The position numbers were made by a program, and so were the translations under genes. From positions 1-64,000 of the forward strand of contig NW_001799411.1 in assembly GCF_000165425.1 (NCBI RefSeq): a stretch of 64,000 bases of DNA. The letters run 5' to 3'. How positions within the stretch are numbered: the stretch's first letter is position 1; every line of letters begins with the position of its first letter. The notes under the pieces are model-generated. The model did no database searches, was not told where the DNA came from, and was given only the letters and a program-made list of their open reading frames with translations. Positions 36,803 to 48,807 of the stretch are shown here, one piece after another. Source of the stretch: Paramecium tetraurelia (lineage: Eukaryota > Ciliophora > Oligohymenophorea > Peniculida > Parameciidae).

Positions 36803-39073
36803 TCATCTTCTATATGGAGCTAATTAAGACTTGCGCATATCATTGACTTCCTTTTCCTTATCAGTCAATTATGCACGCAAACTTTCAATTTCAACTTTGT
36901 ACAAAGATAAATAAAGAAGTAATTCTTCATACTTTGATCCAACTCCGAATTGGTCAGCATATTTGAGTCTAATTTTAACTTTATATCAAATACCTATAGA
37001 TTTCCAATTCTTTATTTAGATCTTCAACCAAATTTTATAATCTTTCAATCTCCTAGTTTAAATACAAGTTTTTTTCTCTTAATAATAGAAGATCTGAGGA
37101 ATCCTGCTTTATCAATTTAATCTTAAGCATTTCAATTTATTCAGAATAGGATAGATTTAACAGATTGAGTCTCTCAATTTCACTAGTAAGCATGGCTAAT
37201 TTCTCATCCTAACTATATCTTTTCTTATTCAATTCTTCTTCTAAAATAGTGACTTTCCTTCTATTGGTCTCCATCTCTGTACTTCTCTCATTGATCAAAA
37301 TAGATAGCCTTTCAATTTCCTATGATAACATAATGATTTTAGTCTCATAATCTTATTATAATTGTTCCTCCAATTTATTATAGTTTTATCTCCATTATTC
37401 ATTTTCATTCTACAAATGTCTTAATAATTGATTCAATCTATCATTATCTGATTTCAATTATTCTGATTGACTTCTAATCAATTCAATCTAATTAAGTTTT
37501 AGTTTGTATTCTGATAATTCCCTGGATTGTTATTCAATAATAAGTGAGTATTTCTGTCTTTCTGTATTAATGGTTTCATTCTCATTTCTTTTTGTCCTCA
37601 CATTCTAATCAAGTTCATTCATTAACTGTCTTTGGATATCATTTAATCTTTCAATTTCACCTCCTAGTAAAACAACTCTCTCTTCTAATTGCATTTTAAC
37701 TCTTTAGATCTATTCTAGATTATTTTAATAAGTAGTCTATTGTATTATTAACTATTAATAATCATTTTGAATTTTGATTAAGGTATTTTCATTTTTGTAA
37801 TGCTTCTACTACGTTTACTCATTATGCAATTAAATTTATTGTATCTATTATTCCTTCTATCTCACTTACCCGTTCAATCTTTCGATCTCCTACTAATACA
37901 GTTAGCATTTGTCCTCCAGTTGAATCAATTAAGACTAATATTAAGAATTAGCTTAGATCTAAACTTCTAATTGTTTGATTCTTCTGTCTCTCTCTTCTAT
38001 TTGCTATTAGATTCTTTTCATTTCTTCTGAGAGTGTACGTTCTCTATCCAATTTAGAACTCTCCTGTTTCCTTTAGTTCAAGACCTCCTACTCATACTTT
38101 TATCTATAGAAATCTAACTATTAAGCGAACTGATCGTATTATTCTCTTAATATCTAATTCTCTTATTCTAATTCTTAATTCCTCCTTTTTGTTTGTTCAA
38201 ACTGCTACACTTTCTTCTAGAATACATCATTGCTATTCTCGATCTCCTAAGTCAAAAGCAACAATTTAGTTTCATAATTTTGCCTACTAGATCCCACTTC
38301 AATAAGAGTCTGTTCCATTTGGTGATTTTATTGCTTAAATTATTCAAGTTCCTTCATTCTCATATCCAATTAATTCCTCAGCTTATAAACCTCATTCTCA
38401 TTTTATTGACGTTATTGATCTGCATTCTAAATGAGTATTTCAGCATCTTACTAGCGTTGATTTTCGTAATACTATTTTATTTTCTCCTATTCCTTCTACA
38501 AGTAATCACAACGCTCTCTCCATTATAAGGTTTCTTTTTGGTTCTATTAGAGAGTTGTTTTCAAATCATTAATATTCTTCTCATAATTTGCTATCACATT
38601 AGAGTATTAATTTATTTGAATTTGAAATTCAGATTCTCTATTGGTCTGTGTGTACTGCAATTGTTATTACAACTCTTAGTAACTTCTTTCCCATTATTGC
38701 ACTTCCTGAATGCGTGCCTCCAAAATCATGGATATCTGATTATTCTCTTGAACAAGCATATCTATACGCTCTTAATATTATGTAATCTTTGCATAATCAA
38801 TATATATACTATAACTAAATGATTCTTATGTCCTTAATAGAGTTGTTCCAATTCTCTATATCTCTGAATCCACATTTCCAGTTCCTACTACAATCTTATC
38901 ACATCTGGATTTTGAGGTTATTGCTGTTGTTGTTAGTCTCTTAGGTAAATTGGAACCATGATACGATTGATCACCTTGTGTGTTATGGGAATCGACTTAA
39001 TAGAATTAGGTGAAACTGTCCCTCTTGATTTTGTGGTTCGAATAACAGGACTCTTATCTGTATGAACTTGCAT
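36803..39073 (-). CDS. Long coiled-coil protein
   Basis: ATG 39073; introns 38787-38809 and 36968-36992 leave 2223 nt, 740 aa. After a short Ser/Pro/Arg N-terminus (VHTDKSPVIRTTKSRGTVSP) almost the whole chain is Gln/Glu/Lys-rich heptad repeat, with a recurring module near EIERLN (several occurrences of EIExLxxL) that suggests internal duplication. No motor, membrane or enzymatic domain is seen. Such proteins in ciliates are often structural parts of basal bodies, rootlets or the cortex; here that is a guess. Divergent from the RBM42-like relic with 18 bp between the start codons. Confidence 0.85.
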
Positions 39074-39091
39074 TATTAAATTAATTATAAA

Positions 39092-39547
39092 ATGTCTAAT
39101 CTCTTAAATTCACTCTCCAAACTCAATAAACTATATGAGCAAAAAGAAGATGAGATCAATAAGGATGAAATTTGAAAGTTGAAAAATGAATGGAAGTTAA
39201 TTATCGAATCTTAACGATATATTTGAATAACAATTGTAGAAACAGATGGAATAATAACTATAATAGTAATAACAATAAAAATGAAAGTGAAAGATAAAGA
39301 TGATCATATTGAGAAAATTTGCTGATGACATTTGGGAAGAGCCTGCATTTGCTGATTGGCCATATGGAGATCATCGTTTGTTTATTGAAAATATAGCTAT
39401 GGTTTTGTTTTCATTCTTGAATACCAATAACTCTATAAGTGCATTCAAAGAATGAATGGCAATTACTTAGAAAATCGTCCTGTTAAATTGAGTAAAAATA
39501 CTTCCTAGCAACATCTTTTCAGAAAAAGAAATTTGATGGACTAGTGA
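39092..39547 (+). pseudogene. Broken RBM42-like RRM gene
   Basis: From ATG 39092 the N-terminus reads MSNLLNSLSKLNKLYEQKED, then an in-frame TGA follows KDEI and another follows QRYI. In another frame comes DDIWEEPAFADWPYGDHRLF, matching the signature lead-in of RBM42 RRMs (WEDPxLxEWDxDDFRIF). After LFIENIA the RRM is cut short. A third frame resumes with MNGNYLENRPVKLSKNTS, the counterpart of the RBM42 RRM end (MNGKYVGSRPIKLRKS), and closes at TGA 39545-39547. The central RRM strands are missing, about 40 residues. I conclude that an RBM42-type gene decayed by deletion, frameshift and stops. 39,548-39,895 shows no gene. Confidence 0.7.
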
Positions 39548-39895
39548 ATAACTTTATCAAGCTAAAAATTAGTAAAATTAAACTTCCAAATATTTCATGA
39601 TTCATTATATGCATTATTTGTAATTAATATCAATTTCAATTTGTGTTCTAGATTACTCTAAAGTTATAATTTATTAATAATTTAATAGCAATAGCAACTT
39701 GAAATGATATATTAAAGTTTGATAATCATATGAAATTGATCTAACAAGTGAGGATTAATATTATGATACTAAGATTTAGTATTTGCAAATTGAAAAGTAT
39801 GTTTCTAACAACCTATGTTAAATTTTTATATTTTTATAATTTGTATTGCATCATAATCATTCAAAAAACACTCATTCATCAAATAATTCAGTACT

Positions 39896-42626
39896 TCATT
39901 ACTAAAAACCAACATATTAATTTGGCACTTACGTGCTCTAAGGCATTATTAAATGAAATGAATTACCTTCTTATTATTATTAGAAATTTCTACTTTTGTA
40001 ATCACTTTAACATCGCCTGCACCCTTAATCATTACTATATTTTTAGATTTCTATTTCACATTTGGTTGCTTCAATTATGTCTCTATTTATGATTCCTACT
40101 ATTTATCTATAATATTACCTTCAATTGTTATTAAAATTATTATTCTAACTCCTGCTCTAACTTATTTGATATTTCAACTTCTTTTTGATCTTCAATAAGT
40201 TTCTTGTCTATTCCTTATAATTAAACAGTTTAATCGGGTAATCTAGAAAGTGCATCTTCAATATTGTTTGATTGATATATTTGTTCTGCTTAATGGATGG
40301 TTCTGATTTTGGTTAACCTTGGATCTACCATTTCATATAAATCGAGTAAAGAGAACTCTACAATCTATGGCAGATATCGTTTGGATAGAACATATCTCTA
40401 AAAATAAACCAAGAACTTCAACAGATCAGTTTTCAATTATTTATGATACTCTCTTACAGATTCAACTAAGCCAATAACTTGATTAATTCTGAATGAATCC
40501 TCTGGAGGATCAATTAAATCTTGTTCAGCTTAAGAGATATCAGAAGCATGGCCATATTCAATAATCAAATAAAGTAATTTGAATAGCAACTCTTAATCAA
40601 TAATTTAGTAAGCATACAATTCCCCAATCATTTTTATTATGGTGATTCTTCTCTATCTCTTATTAATATTATTATCCTCTAAACCACATATAATATCATC
40701 CAATAAACTGTCTACTACTTATCCTGTGATGTCAGGATATTTATCTTTTAAGGTTGCCAACAAACAAGCCACAATACTCAATGTTGAATACCTACCTTTG
40801 ATGCTTATCTTGAATAATTATTTAATTAGGTATTTTTTACATTCCTAATCACTTAAAGGAAGTCTTTCCATGGTTTCAAATGCATTATTAAAATCATCCA
40901 ATTAATCAAAAATAATAAACTTGATGAACTTTTATATTTCAGACTTTTCTTTTTTGGGTTTTACTTGTCTATCAAAACTTAGCAATGCCTACGTTAATGT
41001 ACTTTCCTCTTTTTAAGCTAAAGGTTTTAATTTTCTTTGTTTATCCAATTAAGTTAGTAGATATTCGAATTTCTTATATGATTCTCCAGAATATTTCAAG
41101 AATCGTCCGCAATTATTTAATATTAATGCAATCATTTCTACATTATAACTTACCAAATCTTCAAGCAATTAAGCTAAAATGTCTAATATGATATCCTATT
41201 TTAAAATTTTGAACTTAGTCAACTCACACAAGTATCTAAGATAACGTTGTTTTCTTTCAAGATGATCATTGGGTTTGATTTGTTTGTATTGTTCGAAGAA
41301 AGATTTGATTATTTCCTCCTCAAATTCTTTATAATGTTTACACAAAGTGGCGAACAAACGACATTGATAGGGAATGACAATTGTGTAATTCTGTTTAAAG
41401 TTTTGCATTTCTTCTAACAGTTTTTTTCTATTTTACTTTGTGTTCACAAATTCCAATGCCATCTAATCAGCTATTTCAATTGAAGAACAATCCTTCTATT
41501 TTTGATTCTATTAAACCACAATTTGATTTGGATCAGGTGGATTATTTATTGTAATGAATTGACAATATAATTTCCTCTCTTCTAACAAAAAACAATCAGT
41601 ATCATCAAAACTACTTGATTAAAAATCTCGAATGTTTAGATTTAAAATTTCATTTTCATTTTCATTTTCTGGATTTGAAGGGTCATATTCACCCATGCAA
41701 TCTTTTATGATTCTATAGTTGTCCTTCAGTCTTATAAATTGTTCTTTCATCTCCTTGATTTTTTAATTGACTGATGGATCAGTCTAATTTTCAGCCAATT
41801 TATGAATATCTTTATATAAATTTGTAAGAGTAGATTCAATTTCCTTAATATACTAAGTTAATGCATCTTCCAAAGTTTTGTACTCGGTATCAATAAAAAT
41901 GTTTTGTAAGTCTGGATTTATTAGAAAGTCTTATCTAGTTTCATACTTATGTTTTCCAAAATACTGGAAACCAAAGTGATTCATAAAATTAGTCATCACT
42001 TATATATTAATAAGTAACTAATCTAAAGTTCCGTGAGGAAGAAGCAATTTCAATATCTCTTCTAATTCTTTTTGTTAAAATACAGGTTTATGCAATTCCC
42101 CAAAAAGTCTTAAAAGATTCTTTCGTTTTTATGCTCTTTTATCTTCATTCTCGTAATTTCCGCCTTTCTTCTCTAATAATTATTAACCGTGTTTTATCGC
42201 TGTTTATTAAAGTATGTTTTTAAATTCATTGTAATTATTCAAAACTATGCACAATTCAACAAAAAATTTAATATTTGATTGATGTAATTGACAATCTATT
42301 ATTGTGTTTGCAATTTCTTATAAATACCTAAAATATTATGACATCATTATACTTCGATAAATCATACTCTCTTATTTCTTTCAAAACACTCTCGTACTTT
42401 TTCTTAGTTGTTCGATTAGAGTCTGCATCCTTTATTTTTTCACATAATTTAAGCACTTTTTCTTACTTAATTGGTTTAAGATTTGCATCCACTATTTATA
42501 TTGATTAACATTATGAATACGTTTAAATTTTTTTAAATTCTCTTTAAGAATTTGTAATTCCTCGATTTCTTGATACTTTTATTTTAACTCAGGGTTTAAT
42601 GTTGCAGTAATTCTCTGAGTTTCCAT
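39896..42626 (-). CDS. UPF2: UPF2, nonsense-mediated decay factor
   Basis: ATG 42626 (METQRITATLNPEL). Introns 42492-42520, 42328-42352, 40096-40118 and 39938-39966 leave 2625 nt, 874 aa, stop TGA 39898-39896. The first MIF4G-like region begins KFKLDANLKPIKQEKVL, parallel to UPF2's LDSSLKKNxxFxKKL, and continues DLSKYLQEIANTIIDCQL, matching LSKYxxEAVxxIVEAKL. Later helical repeats include FATLCKHYKEFEEEI with RKQRYLRYLCELTKF and RRITIIKMIGELYAYQII, as in the second and third MIF4G domains. The acidic/Gln-rich tail corresponds to the UPF1-binding end. UPF2 bridges UPF1 and UPF3 at exon junctions or aberrant termination. It is shorter than animal UPF2. The last two introns are less certain; without them the stop would be at 40071. 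Confidence 0.85.
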
Positions 42627-42735
42627 AATTAATTAAAATTATTCAATAAAGAATATATATGTAAATTATATATATTCGTGTTATTTCTAATAATGATCGA
42701 ACTTAATTTTTAATTGTTCAATATAATTACGTATA

Positions 42736-43883
42736 ATGGATTAATTAACAACCAAAGTAGCAACAAGAGATGACATCCTCCTATACTTGAAAAATTGTGC
42801 CTAAAATAGAAATTCCAGAGTTGTTGCCATGTATAATTCGCATTTGGATATGCTTATTGAAGGTTTAAAATACTTTTTACTCTTCTCTAGGCAATGACTA
42901 AGATCTTATGGTTTTTCCAATTGACGATAGACTTGCCAACAGAGCTCATGGAGCTATGGAAACTGGTAATGTAAAAAACTACAGAATCAGTTCGCTTGAT
43001 TTTCATATGAATAGACTCTTTCGATCAGCTGAAATTATTGGATTAAAGATTGATCTCACAAAAGAATAAATCAAAAGTAATACTTATTTTAAATTATAGA
43101 TAAAATACATGAGATGGCTTATTTAGCATATAAAGTCTTGGAAAGAGAAAATCATCCCAATTTATAAGATTAAATATTAGTTCTTAAAATTTGGGTCTCT
43201 ACCGGAATTGGAGACTTTGATATCTATGGATGTGTAAGCAGATTTGTTATCTTTAGAATAAGAAATCTATTGTTTATGCTGCTCTTTATTTAAATGGAAA
43301 TGTTGGGGACGACTCCGATAAAGGAGTGAAAGAATATATCCATCTTGATATGTGGACCTAACCTAATTACTTTTCGAATGCCAAAACAGTAAACTATTTG
43401 GAACTTGCAACAATGGCAGACTATTCAAAGGTTAGAGGAGGATATTTTGGAATAAAAGTTGACCCCCAAGGAAACTTATTGGAAGGAGCCATTTCGAACG
43501 TTGCTTTCATAACTAAAGACAATACATTTGGCTATCCACCTCTGAGCAAAACAATTAGAGGAAATACTTTGAATAAAGCTTTGAAAATAGTAGATAGCGA
43601 TTTGTTGCCAAAGAGTTCTGTTAAAGAAGTCAAAGAAGTTGAATTGAACATCAAGGATATTGATCAAATTGTGGAATTATTCCATTTAAGTAACGATCAT
43701 GTAAGTCTTTTTTAATGATTTTCTTAGATTATTCCAATCCTGAGTGTTAATGATTAACTTATAGGAAATGGGGAGGTCGGACCTGTTACTAAATATTTAT
43801 AGGAAAAGTTAGAAATCGCAAGAGCAAGTGTCAAATTGGATACATCTGGAGATATAATCAAGGGATTTGAGTCATTATAATGA
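42736..43883 (+). CDS. Class IV PLP-dependent aminotransferase (BCAT/aminodeoxychorismate lyase fold)
   Basis: ATG 42736; introns 42863-42890, 43077-43099, 43234-43256 and 43702-43728 leave 1047 nt, 348 aa, TGA 43881-43883. Fold-type IV features: HGAMETGNVKNYRISSLDFH near residue 80 with the HMNRLFRSAEIIGL helix, the lysine-bearing AKTVNYLELATMADY (Schiff-base Lys expected here), then PQGNLLEGAISNVAFI, the classical G-x-LxEGxxxNVFxV phosphate/cofactor loop, and PLSKTIRGNT. Members interconvert branched-chain or D-amino acids or make p-aminobenzoate; substrate cannot be told from sequence. Intron 4 removes a TGA that would cut off the last 52 residues. Confidence 0.88.
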
Positions 43884-43957
43884 TAATAAATAAAAAAATC
43901 AATTGATTAATTATTGAACAAGAACATAATTATTCTTAATTGTTAAAGTATTTTAAG

Positions 43958-45040
43958 TCAAAAATTATATTTATCAAATATTCTTTTTTTTTATGGTTGT
44001 TTAACATTGATAGGCAAAGGTTTTAGAGCATTTTCAAATTCTATTTTACACAAGTCAAACTCAAATTGTCTGCTTTTTTCATGAAATGAAGAAGTTCTTG
44101 TGGTTGTTTACTCATCCAATTACTTGTTCTTTTCATTGTGGAACGAGGCTTTTCTCACATGTTCAATGGGTTTATTAGTTTCGCCTTCGTTTGATACTTC
44201 TTCATCAAAAATAAATTGATTTAATGTGATTTTAAGCAATGGTTTAATTTAATTGTTGCATTTTGAAAATCTATTGTGAAAGTAATGAATTTCTTATGAT
44301 TTGCCTATATATTGCTTCGATGTGAGATGCATGAGAGCCCTTTACTTCTGAATCAGTTCAATAGGGAAATTCATGCCTGACATAATTATCTTGTAATCAA
44401 ATGATCCTTGTTCAAATACAAGTTAAACCTATTCAAATGAGTTGTTTTCAACGTAATATCTGAAACCTTTTTATAGCAATCCATTCTTGTAATAACCATC
44501 TTCCAACATTCTTTTGTCGAAGTCTAAGATTCTACCCAATCCATCAAGTTTATTATTCTTAAACTCCCCTATGTACATTTAATTTTCATTGATGATAAAT
44601 CCTACCAAAGACAACAAGAGTTTGCTTTTATAGAGTGATGGGAATTGTTTTATGAATTCAGAGAACAGTTTTTATTCTTTACTTGGTTAGCAATCCTAAT
44701 CTTCGTATTAACCATTTTTCAAAAAAGATCTCAATCTCCACTATTTGCCATTAAACAGCAATGCTTTATTAATTAACACAGAATTCTGATATTCTCCTAT
44801 CATCACTTCATTGTTTGTTATCAATATTCCAATCCCCTCAATTGAGTGGTTCTTAAATGTTGCCTTTAATATTCCACCAAATGGGAATATAATCATACCT
44901 TCCCCATTGTATAGATCATTCTTCCATTACCCATAGTATAGGCATGAATCATCATACACATAAACGCCTAACCCAATCTTTTTATAAAAGTAATCAAGTT
45001 GCCCATAATACAATCCATTGTTAAATTATACTACTTTCAT
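43958..45040 (-). CDS. MORN-repeat protein
   Basis: Intronless ORF from ATG 45040 to TGA 43960-43958, 360 aa. MORN units (YxGxxxxxxxxGxGxxx) appear as LYYGQLDYFYKKIGLGVY, LYYGQWKNDLYNGEGMII, IGEYQNSVLINKALL and MYIGEFKNNKLDGLGRIL. The C-terminal third has a Ser/Thr/Lys-rich stretch and ends basic. MORN proteins bind membranes or scaffold cortical and flagellar structures in protists. It converges on the aminotransferase with 74 bp between stops. Confidence 0.88.
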
Positions 45041-45239
45041 TAAAATATTTAAGTTAAATTAAGTTTATAATCAAAAAATATTTCTATCAATCCTTTCTAT
45101 TCAATCCAATATTAACTTCAAAATCCTCTTCCTTTTTTACTTAAGAGCTTTTTCAATAAAGTAGCAGCCTAAATTATGTGATTTATATTATATTTCCAAC
45201 TGATTCAATCAGATCACTTATTAATTATATTTTTTTTAA
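45041..45239. promoter_or_regulatory. Divergent promoter region
   Basis: 200 bp of pyrimidine- and AT-rich DNA between the MORN gene ATG (minus) and the KH-like gene ATG (plus). This is the longest divergent gap among the intact genes. No specific site is recognised. Confidence 0.45.
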
Positions 45240-48176
45240 ATGAATTAAAAAAAATCATATTCTTATTTGGAAATTCGTCTAGAAACCCTTGAGGCACTCT
45301 GGATTTAACATTCAGGGTTTCTAGACAAGATAACCCAGGAGAGCGGAGTTAACTTCTACTATCAATAAAATTTGATAGTATTAGTAGGTATGATTTGATC
45401 CAATTATAAAGGAAATCCTATTTGTTGCGAGAATGCCGCTTAAAGAATTTATTCAAAGGTGTACGAAGACTTTATTATGCAAATTGAATAATTCAGAAGC
45501 AATGACGAACTCAAGCCTTTTTTTTAATTATTTTAAAACCCCCAATATAGAGAATTAAGCAAAGGCATCCAAGGATTTTGGATATATTCAGCCCAATCGC
45601 TTATGAAGTAATATCTAAACATGGAGTAGAAGGGATATTAATCTCGTTTCCCAGAATTGCCTTAGTATTTTCTAATAACTTGGTTCCCTAAAATACAAAT
45701 GTTATATATCTAATAGATGATATTCCAAATGATCGGCTTTAAATACAGCCAATAAGGTTTGAACCAAAAATTCAAATTTGATGGATAATATAACGTGACA
45801 GCCTTAGAAGCAATATCCATCTATCTAAATTTGGATTTGGACAGCATTATCAACTAGTACTCACTATAAATGGAGTTAAATCAAATACCAAATCAATTTT
45901 TCTTGGTGATCAAAGCAAATAATAGGAACTCGATCTCAGAAACATGCCAGATATTAGAGAATTATTTGGAAAGAAGGAAATTCTGGTCTATAGCTTATTT
46001 ATAAATAAAGTTGAGTTCAAAAGATATCAATTATTTGAAGAAAAGTTTAAATGATTAAATCAGATCCAATAGCACAATAAATTTATACTCTTACGAAGAA
46101 GTGGTGCAAGAATCAAAGAGATTAGATCAATAATTTCATATTTATTCGACTGAAATTATAGTTCAAAGACACAGTATCTCTAAATTTATTATATTAGGTC
46201 CTGATTCGTTATTTGTTTTTGGAGATGCCGATAAATAGGGTGAAATTACAGATACAATTATTTAAATTGTTAGGAAACTGAAGTAAAGTAATAGAATAGA
46301 ATAAGAGGATAGACTTTAACAGTAGTTTACTTATAAGGAGAATTCGAATCAGTAATTTTCATGGAACCCTTAAGTAAATTAGTAAGCATCTATTCCTTTC
46401 TAAAATAACTCTAAGAATTACTATTATGACTATAACGAAAAATAATTTGATCAACGTCCTGTTCAATAGAAATACGGGACTAGTTTAAATGATTAATAGA
46501 CAAATTCTTATTAATAGACAAATCCTTATTAATAGACAAATCCTTATTAATAGACAAATTCTTATTAATAGACAAATCCTTGTTAATAGATAAATTCTTA
46601 TTAATAGACAAATTCTTATTAATAGACAAATTCTTATTAATATCCAAAGTAGAATTAGACAAGTGAACCTTTTTGGAATGATGATTAAACTGATCGTCCT
46701 TTGAAATACTATAAGAAATATTAGAAAAATAATGACAATAACTGGTCTTAGACCAAGTATAATAATTAGAAGAGATATAAGCAAAAATAACGGGAGTAAG
46801 ATTTTTAGGAACTAGACATTACATTGTACGTTCCAAAAGTGCCATAAAATAATTAAAATAACTAAATTTTCACCTCTCCTTAGTAATAGGAAGAAGAGAA
46901 ATCTTCATAACTACTGATTGTAGAAGAATTAAATAAGGTGATCAAATGCTAAATAATTAAAATAGAACTATTTAAATATTAAATAATTTATACCTAGAAC
47001 CATTAGAAAAATAGTCAGAAAATCAATTTTTAAGAATTTAAGTTATCCTTTGAGGATTTCATGAAGAAGTATTATAATCTATAACCTGAAATAATGTTAT
47101 TATTTAATACTGAGAATATAATAATTAATGTCAATTTTAAATAATAGGAGGACATCCATTAAGTTAAAAATATTTTCCATAAATATTTTTTGTAATAAAT
47201 GTATTATGTGACCTAATACTCAACTTAAGCCTTGGGTCTAGTAAATATTTTGAAAGTGAACTGCAGCGTGCAACATTTCTCAACTAATACCGATCTATCA
47301 GGATTTGTGAATGAGAATTAGTTCTCAGAATTAGTTGAAATTTAGGATGGTCAATAAATGGCGATCAAAATAAGCAACTTTTCGTATAGGAATCATAACT
47401 TGTTAAGGGAGAAGTTCAATAATTTTGAGATTTCTTAATCCTTTTAATAGAATTCTTCAGTTTTAGATGTATCGAGACAAATAGGATATGGGAAAAAAGT
47501 AATTCTTATTTCTGAAGATTAATTAAAATATTTAAATCAAGAATGTGCTGATCTAGAAGCATTTTAATTGAAAAAGTTTAAAGAGTTCTTTAAGATGCCC
47601 TTCTACTGTGTGTAGATTGAATATGTAGAGGAACTTCTAGAGTAAGCGAAAGTCGAGTTTAAAAGGATGAATGAGAAATATGTTAAGGCTTAGGTATAAG
47701 CTAAAGAAAAGGAAAATAATAAGGTTTGGATGAAAGAGATAAAGAAGGATTAATTTTGCTAAGCTTCTAAATTATACTGTTACAATATGATGGAAGCATT
47801 TTATACGAATCTACTAAACGATGTTAATGAATCTTTAATGTCTACAGAATAATATTAGTCTAACTAATATTAATCTATGTACTATGAAGCAATTATAGAT
47901 TTGGGTAAAAGAGAATTGAATCCAAACGATCCTCAAAGCATTGAGAATTTATTATTTCATTCAGATTTTAAATGTAAAATATTCAAATAATATCATAGTT
48001 GAGCCTAAGGAAATGTAATTTTTGATTGATTTGCCTCTAGGAACCTTTATCACCGTATGGGTTCGTAATTAGAAGGATATTTTGAGTGAATTTTAATAAA
48101 TTAAAAAAGACGAAATCCTTCCAAGGTATTTAATTATCAGTTATATTATTATAGAGGATATATCCTAAAATAGTGA
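45240..48176 (+). CDS. KH-like RNA-binding protein with Q/N/Y-rich repeat region
   Basis: ATG 45240; introns 45388-45411, 47974-47998 and 48126-48154 leave 2859 nt, 952 aa, TGA 48174-48176. An N-terminal segment (ITQESGVNFYYQ, LIVLVGNPICCENAAQRIYS) has the alpha-beta pattern of a KH domain, with GNP in the place of a KH turn, though a clear GxxG loop is missing. The middle (about 375-500) is very rich in Gln, Asn and Tyr and contains eight copies of QQTN(S/P)Y. The C-terminal half is mixed alpha/beta with a coiled coil (VQAKEKENNKVWMKEIKK) and ends FITVWVRNQKD then ILKQ. Retaining intron 1 or 2 gives TGA. Likely a granule-type RNA-binding protein; this is inference. Confidence 0.75.
45277..45326. 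repeat. 13-bp perfect inverted repeat inside exon 1
   Basis: GTCTAGAAACCCT at 45277-45289 has its exact reverse complement at 45314-45326, with a 24-base loop. It lies in the coding start of the KH-like gene, so it could form an RNA hairpin near the start codon of that message. Confidence 0.75.
46494..46637 (+). repeat. 18-bp coding minisatellite, 8 copies
   Basis: Eight tandem 18-base units built on TAATAGACAAATTCTTAT, with point changes (TCT/CCT, TAT/TGT, ACA/ATA). In the host frame each unit encodes QQTN(S/P)(Y/C), with one QQINSY. Differences sit mostly at Ser/Pro codons. Frame is preserved, so copy number can change without breaking the protein. Confidence 0.95.
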
Positions 48177-48807
48177 TATATTATCATCAAGAAAATATAC
48201 AAAATTAATCATAATTTATTTATTAAATGAAGAGATATGTCCTTTGTGATTCTTCGTAAATGTAAAAACAGAATATAGCAATTTTAAAATTGTGAGAAGG
48301 TGGAAATGTAATCTTAATTGCAGGAGTTTAGTTATAATATTTTCATGCATTCATATTATAATTCATATGAAAATTAATAAGGTTGTATTATGCAATTGGG
48401 AATATGAATATATTAAAGACAATATAGCAGATTATTGAAGCATGTAAAAAAGCAATTCATGTTAGAAAATTAAATTTCTTAAGAATATATGAAAGATAAT
48501 ATTCTTGCTATTTAGTAATCATTCTTTATTAATCCGAGGTTACAATTTCATAGCTAAGTAGGAAGGAATCATGTTTGTCAAAAAGATTGACTTAAATGGA
48601 TGAAATGGGTACGATTAATCAATAGAATTGAAATTATGATTTGTATAAAGTTTTCTTTTTAATGGATAGAATAAGAAATATGAATTCTGATGTTTTCGTA
48701 TTAACCATGAACAATTTCATCATCATGTACGTGTATTAAATTAATTTCCATTAGATCCATAATACACATTAAATGATTAATATATATATAACTATTGATC
48801 TTCGATT
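48177..48807 (+). other. Possible small gene, exons unresolved
   Basis: Between the KH-like gene and the ABC transporter. Protein-like plus-strand frames occur from ATG 48229 (MKRYVLCDSSQMQKQN), about 48,280-48,400 (EKVEMQSQLQEFSYNIF), 48,400-48,640 (ILKTIQQIIEACKKAIHV) and 48,640-48,740 (LYKVFFLMDRIRNMNSD). They need several joins and I could not find a consistent intron set. Either a short multi-exon gene of unknown family or a decayed one. Confidence 0.35.

Noticed and set aside
38193-38822. Plus-strand hydrophobic open frames resembling membrane proteins
   Set aside because: These are antisense to the Gln/Glu/Leu heptads of the minus-strand coiled-coil gene, which yields long Leu/Ile-rich shadows.
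36803-39073. An additional 25-nt intron at 37845-37869 of the coiled-coil gene
   Set aside because: Removing it shifts into a frame with TGA, while leaving it in keeps the heptad frame open and the total a multiple of three.
40639-41191. Plus-strand open frames opposite UPF2
   Set aside because: They lie antisense to UPF2 MIF4G helices, which are recognisable on the minus strand with consistent splicing.
43958-45040. An intron near the 3' end of the MORN gene
   Set aside because: A recount of the A run near 43,984-43,992 shows that the unspliced frame stops cleanly at 43960-43958 with 361 codons.
46480-46784. Minus-strand open frames with NKNLSI repeats
   Set aside because: They are the reverse-strand shadow of the 18-bp minisatellite in the plus-strand KH-like gene, which has a continuous 952-codon frame with matching introns.
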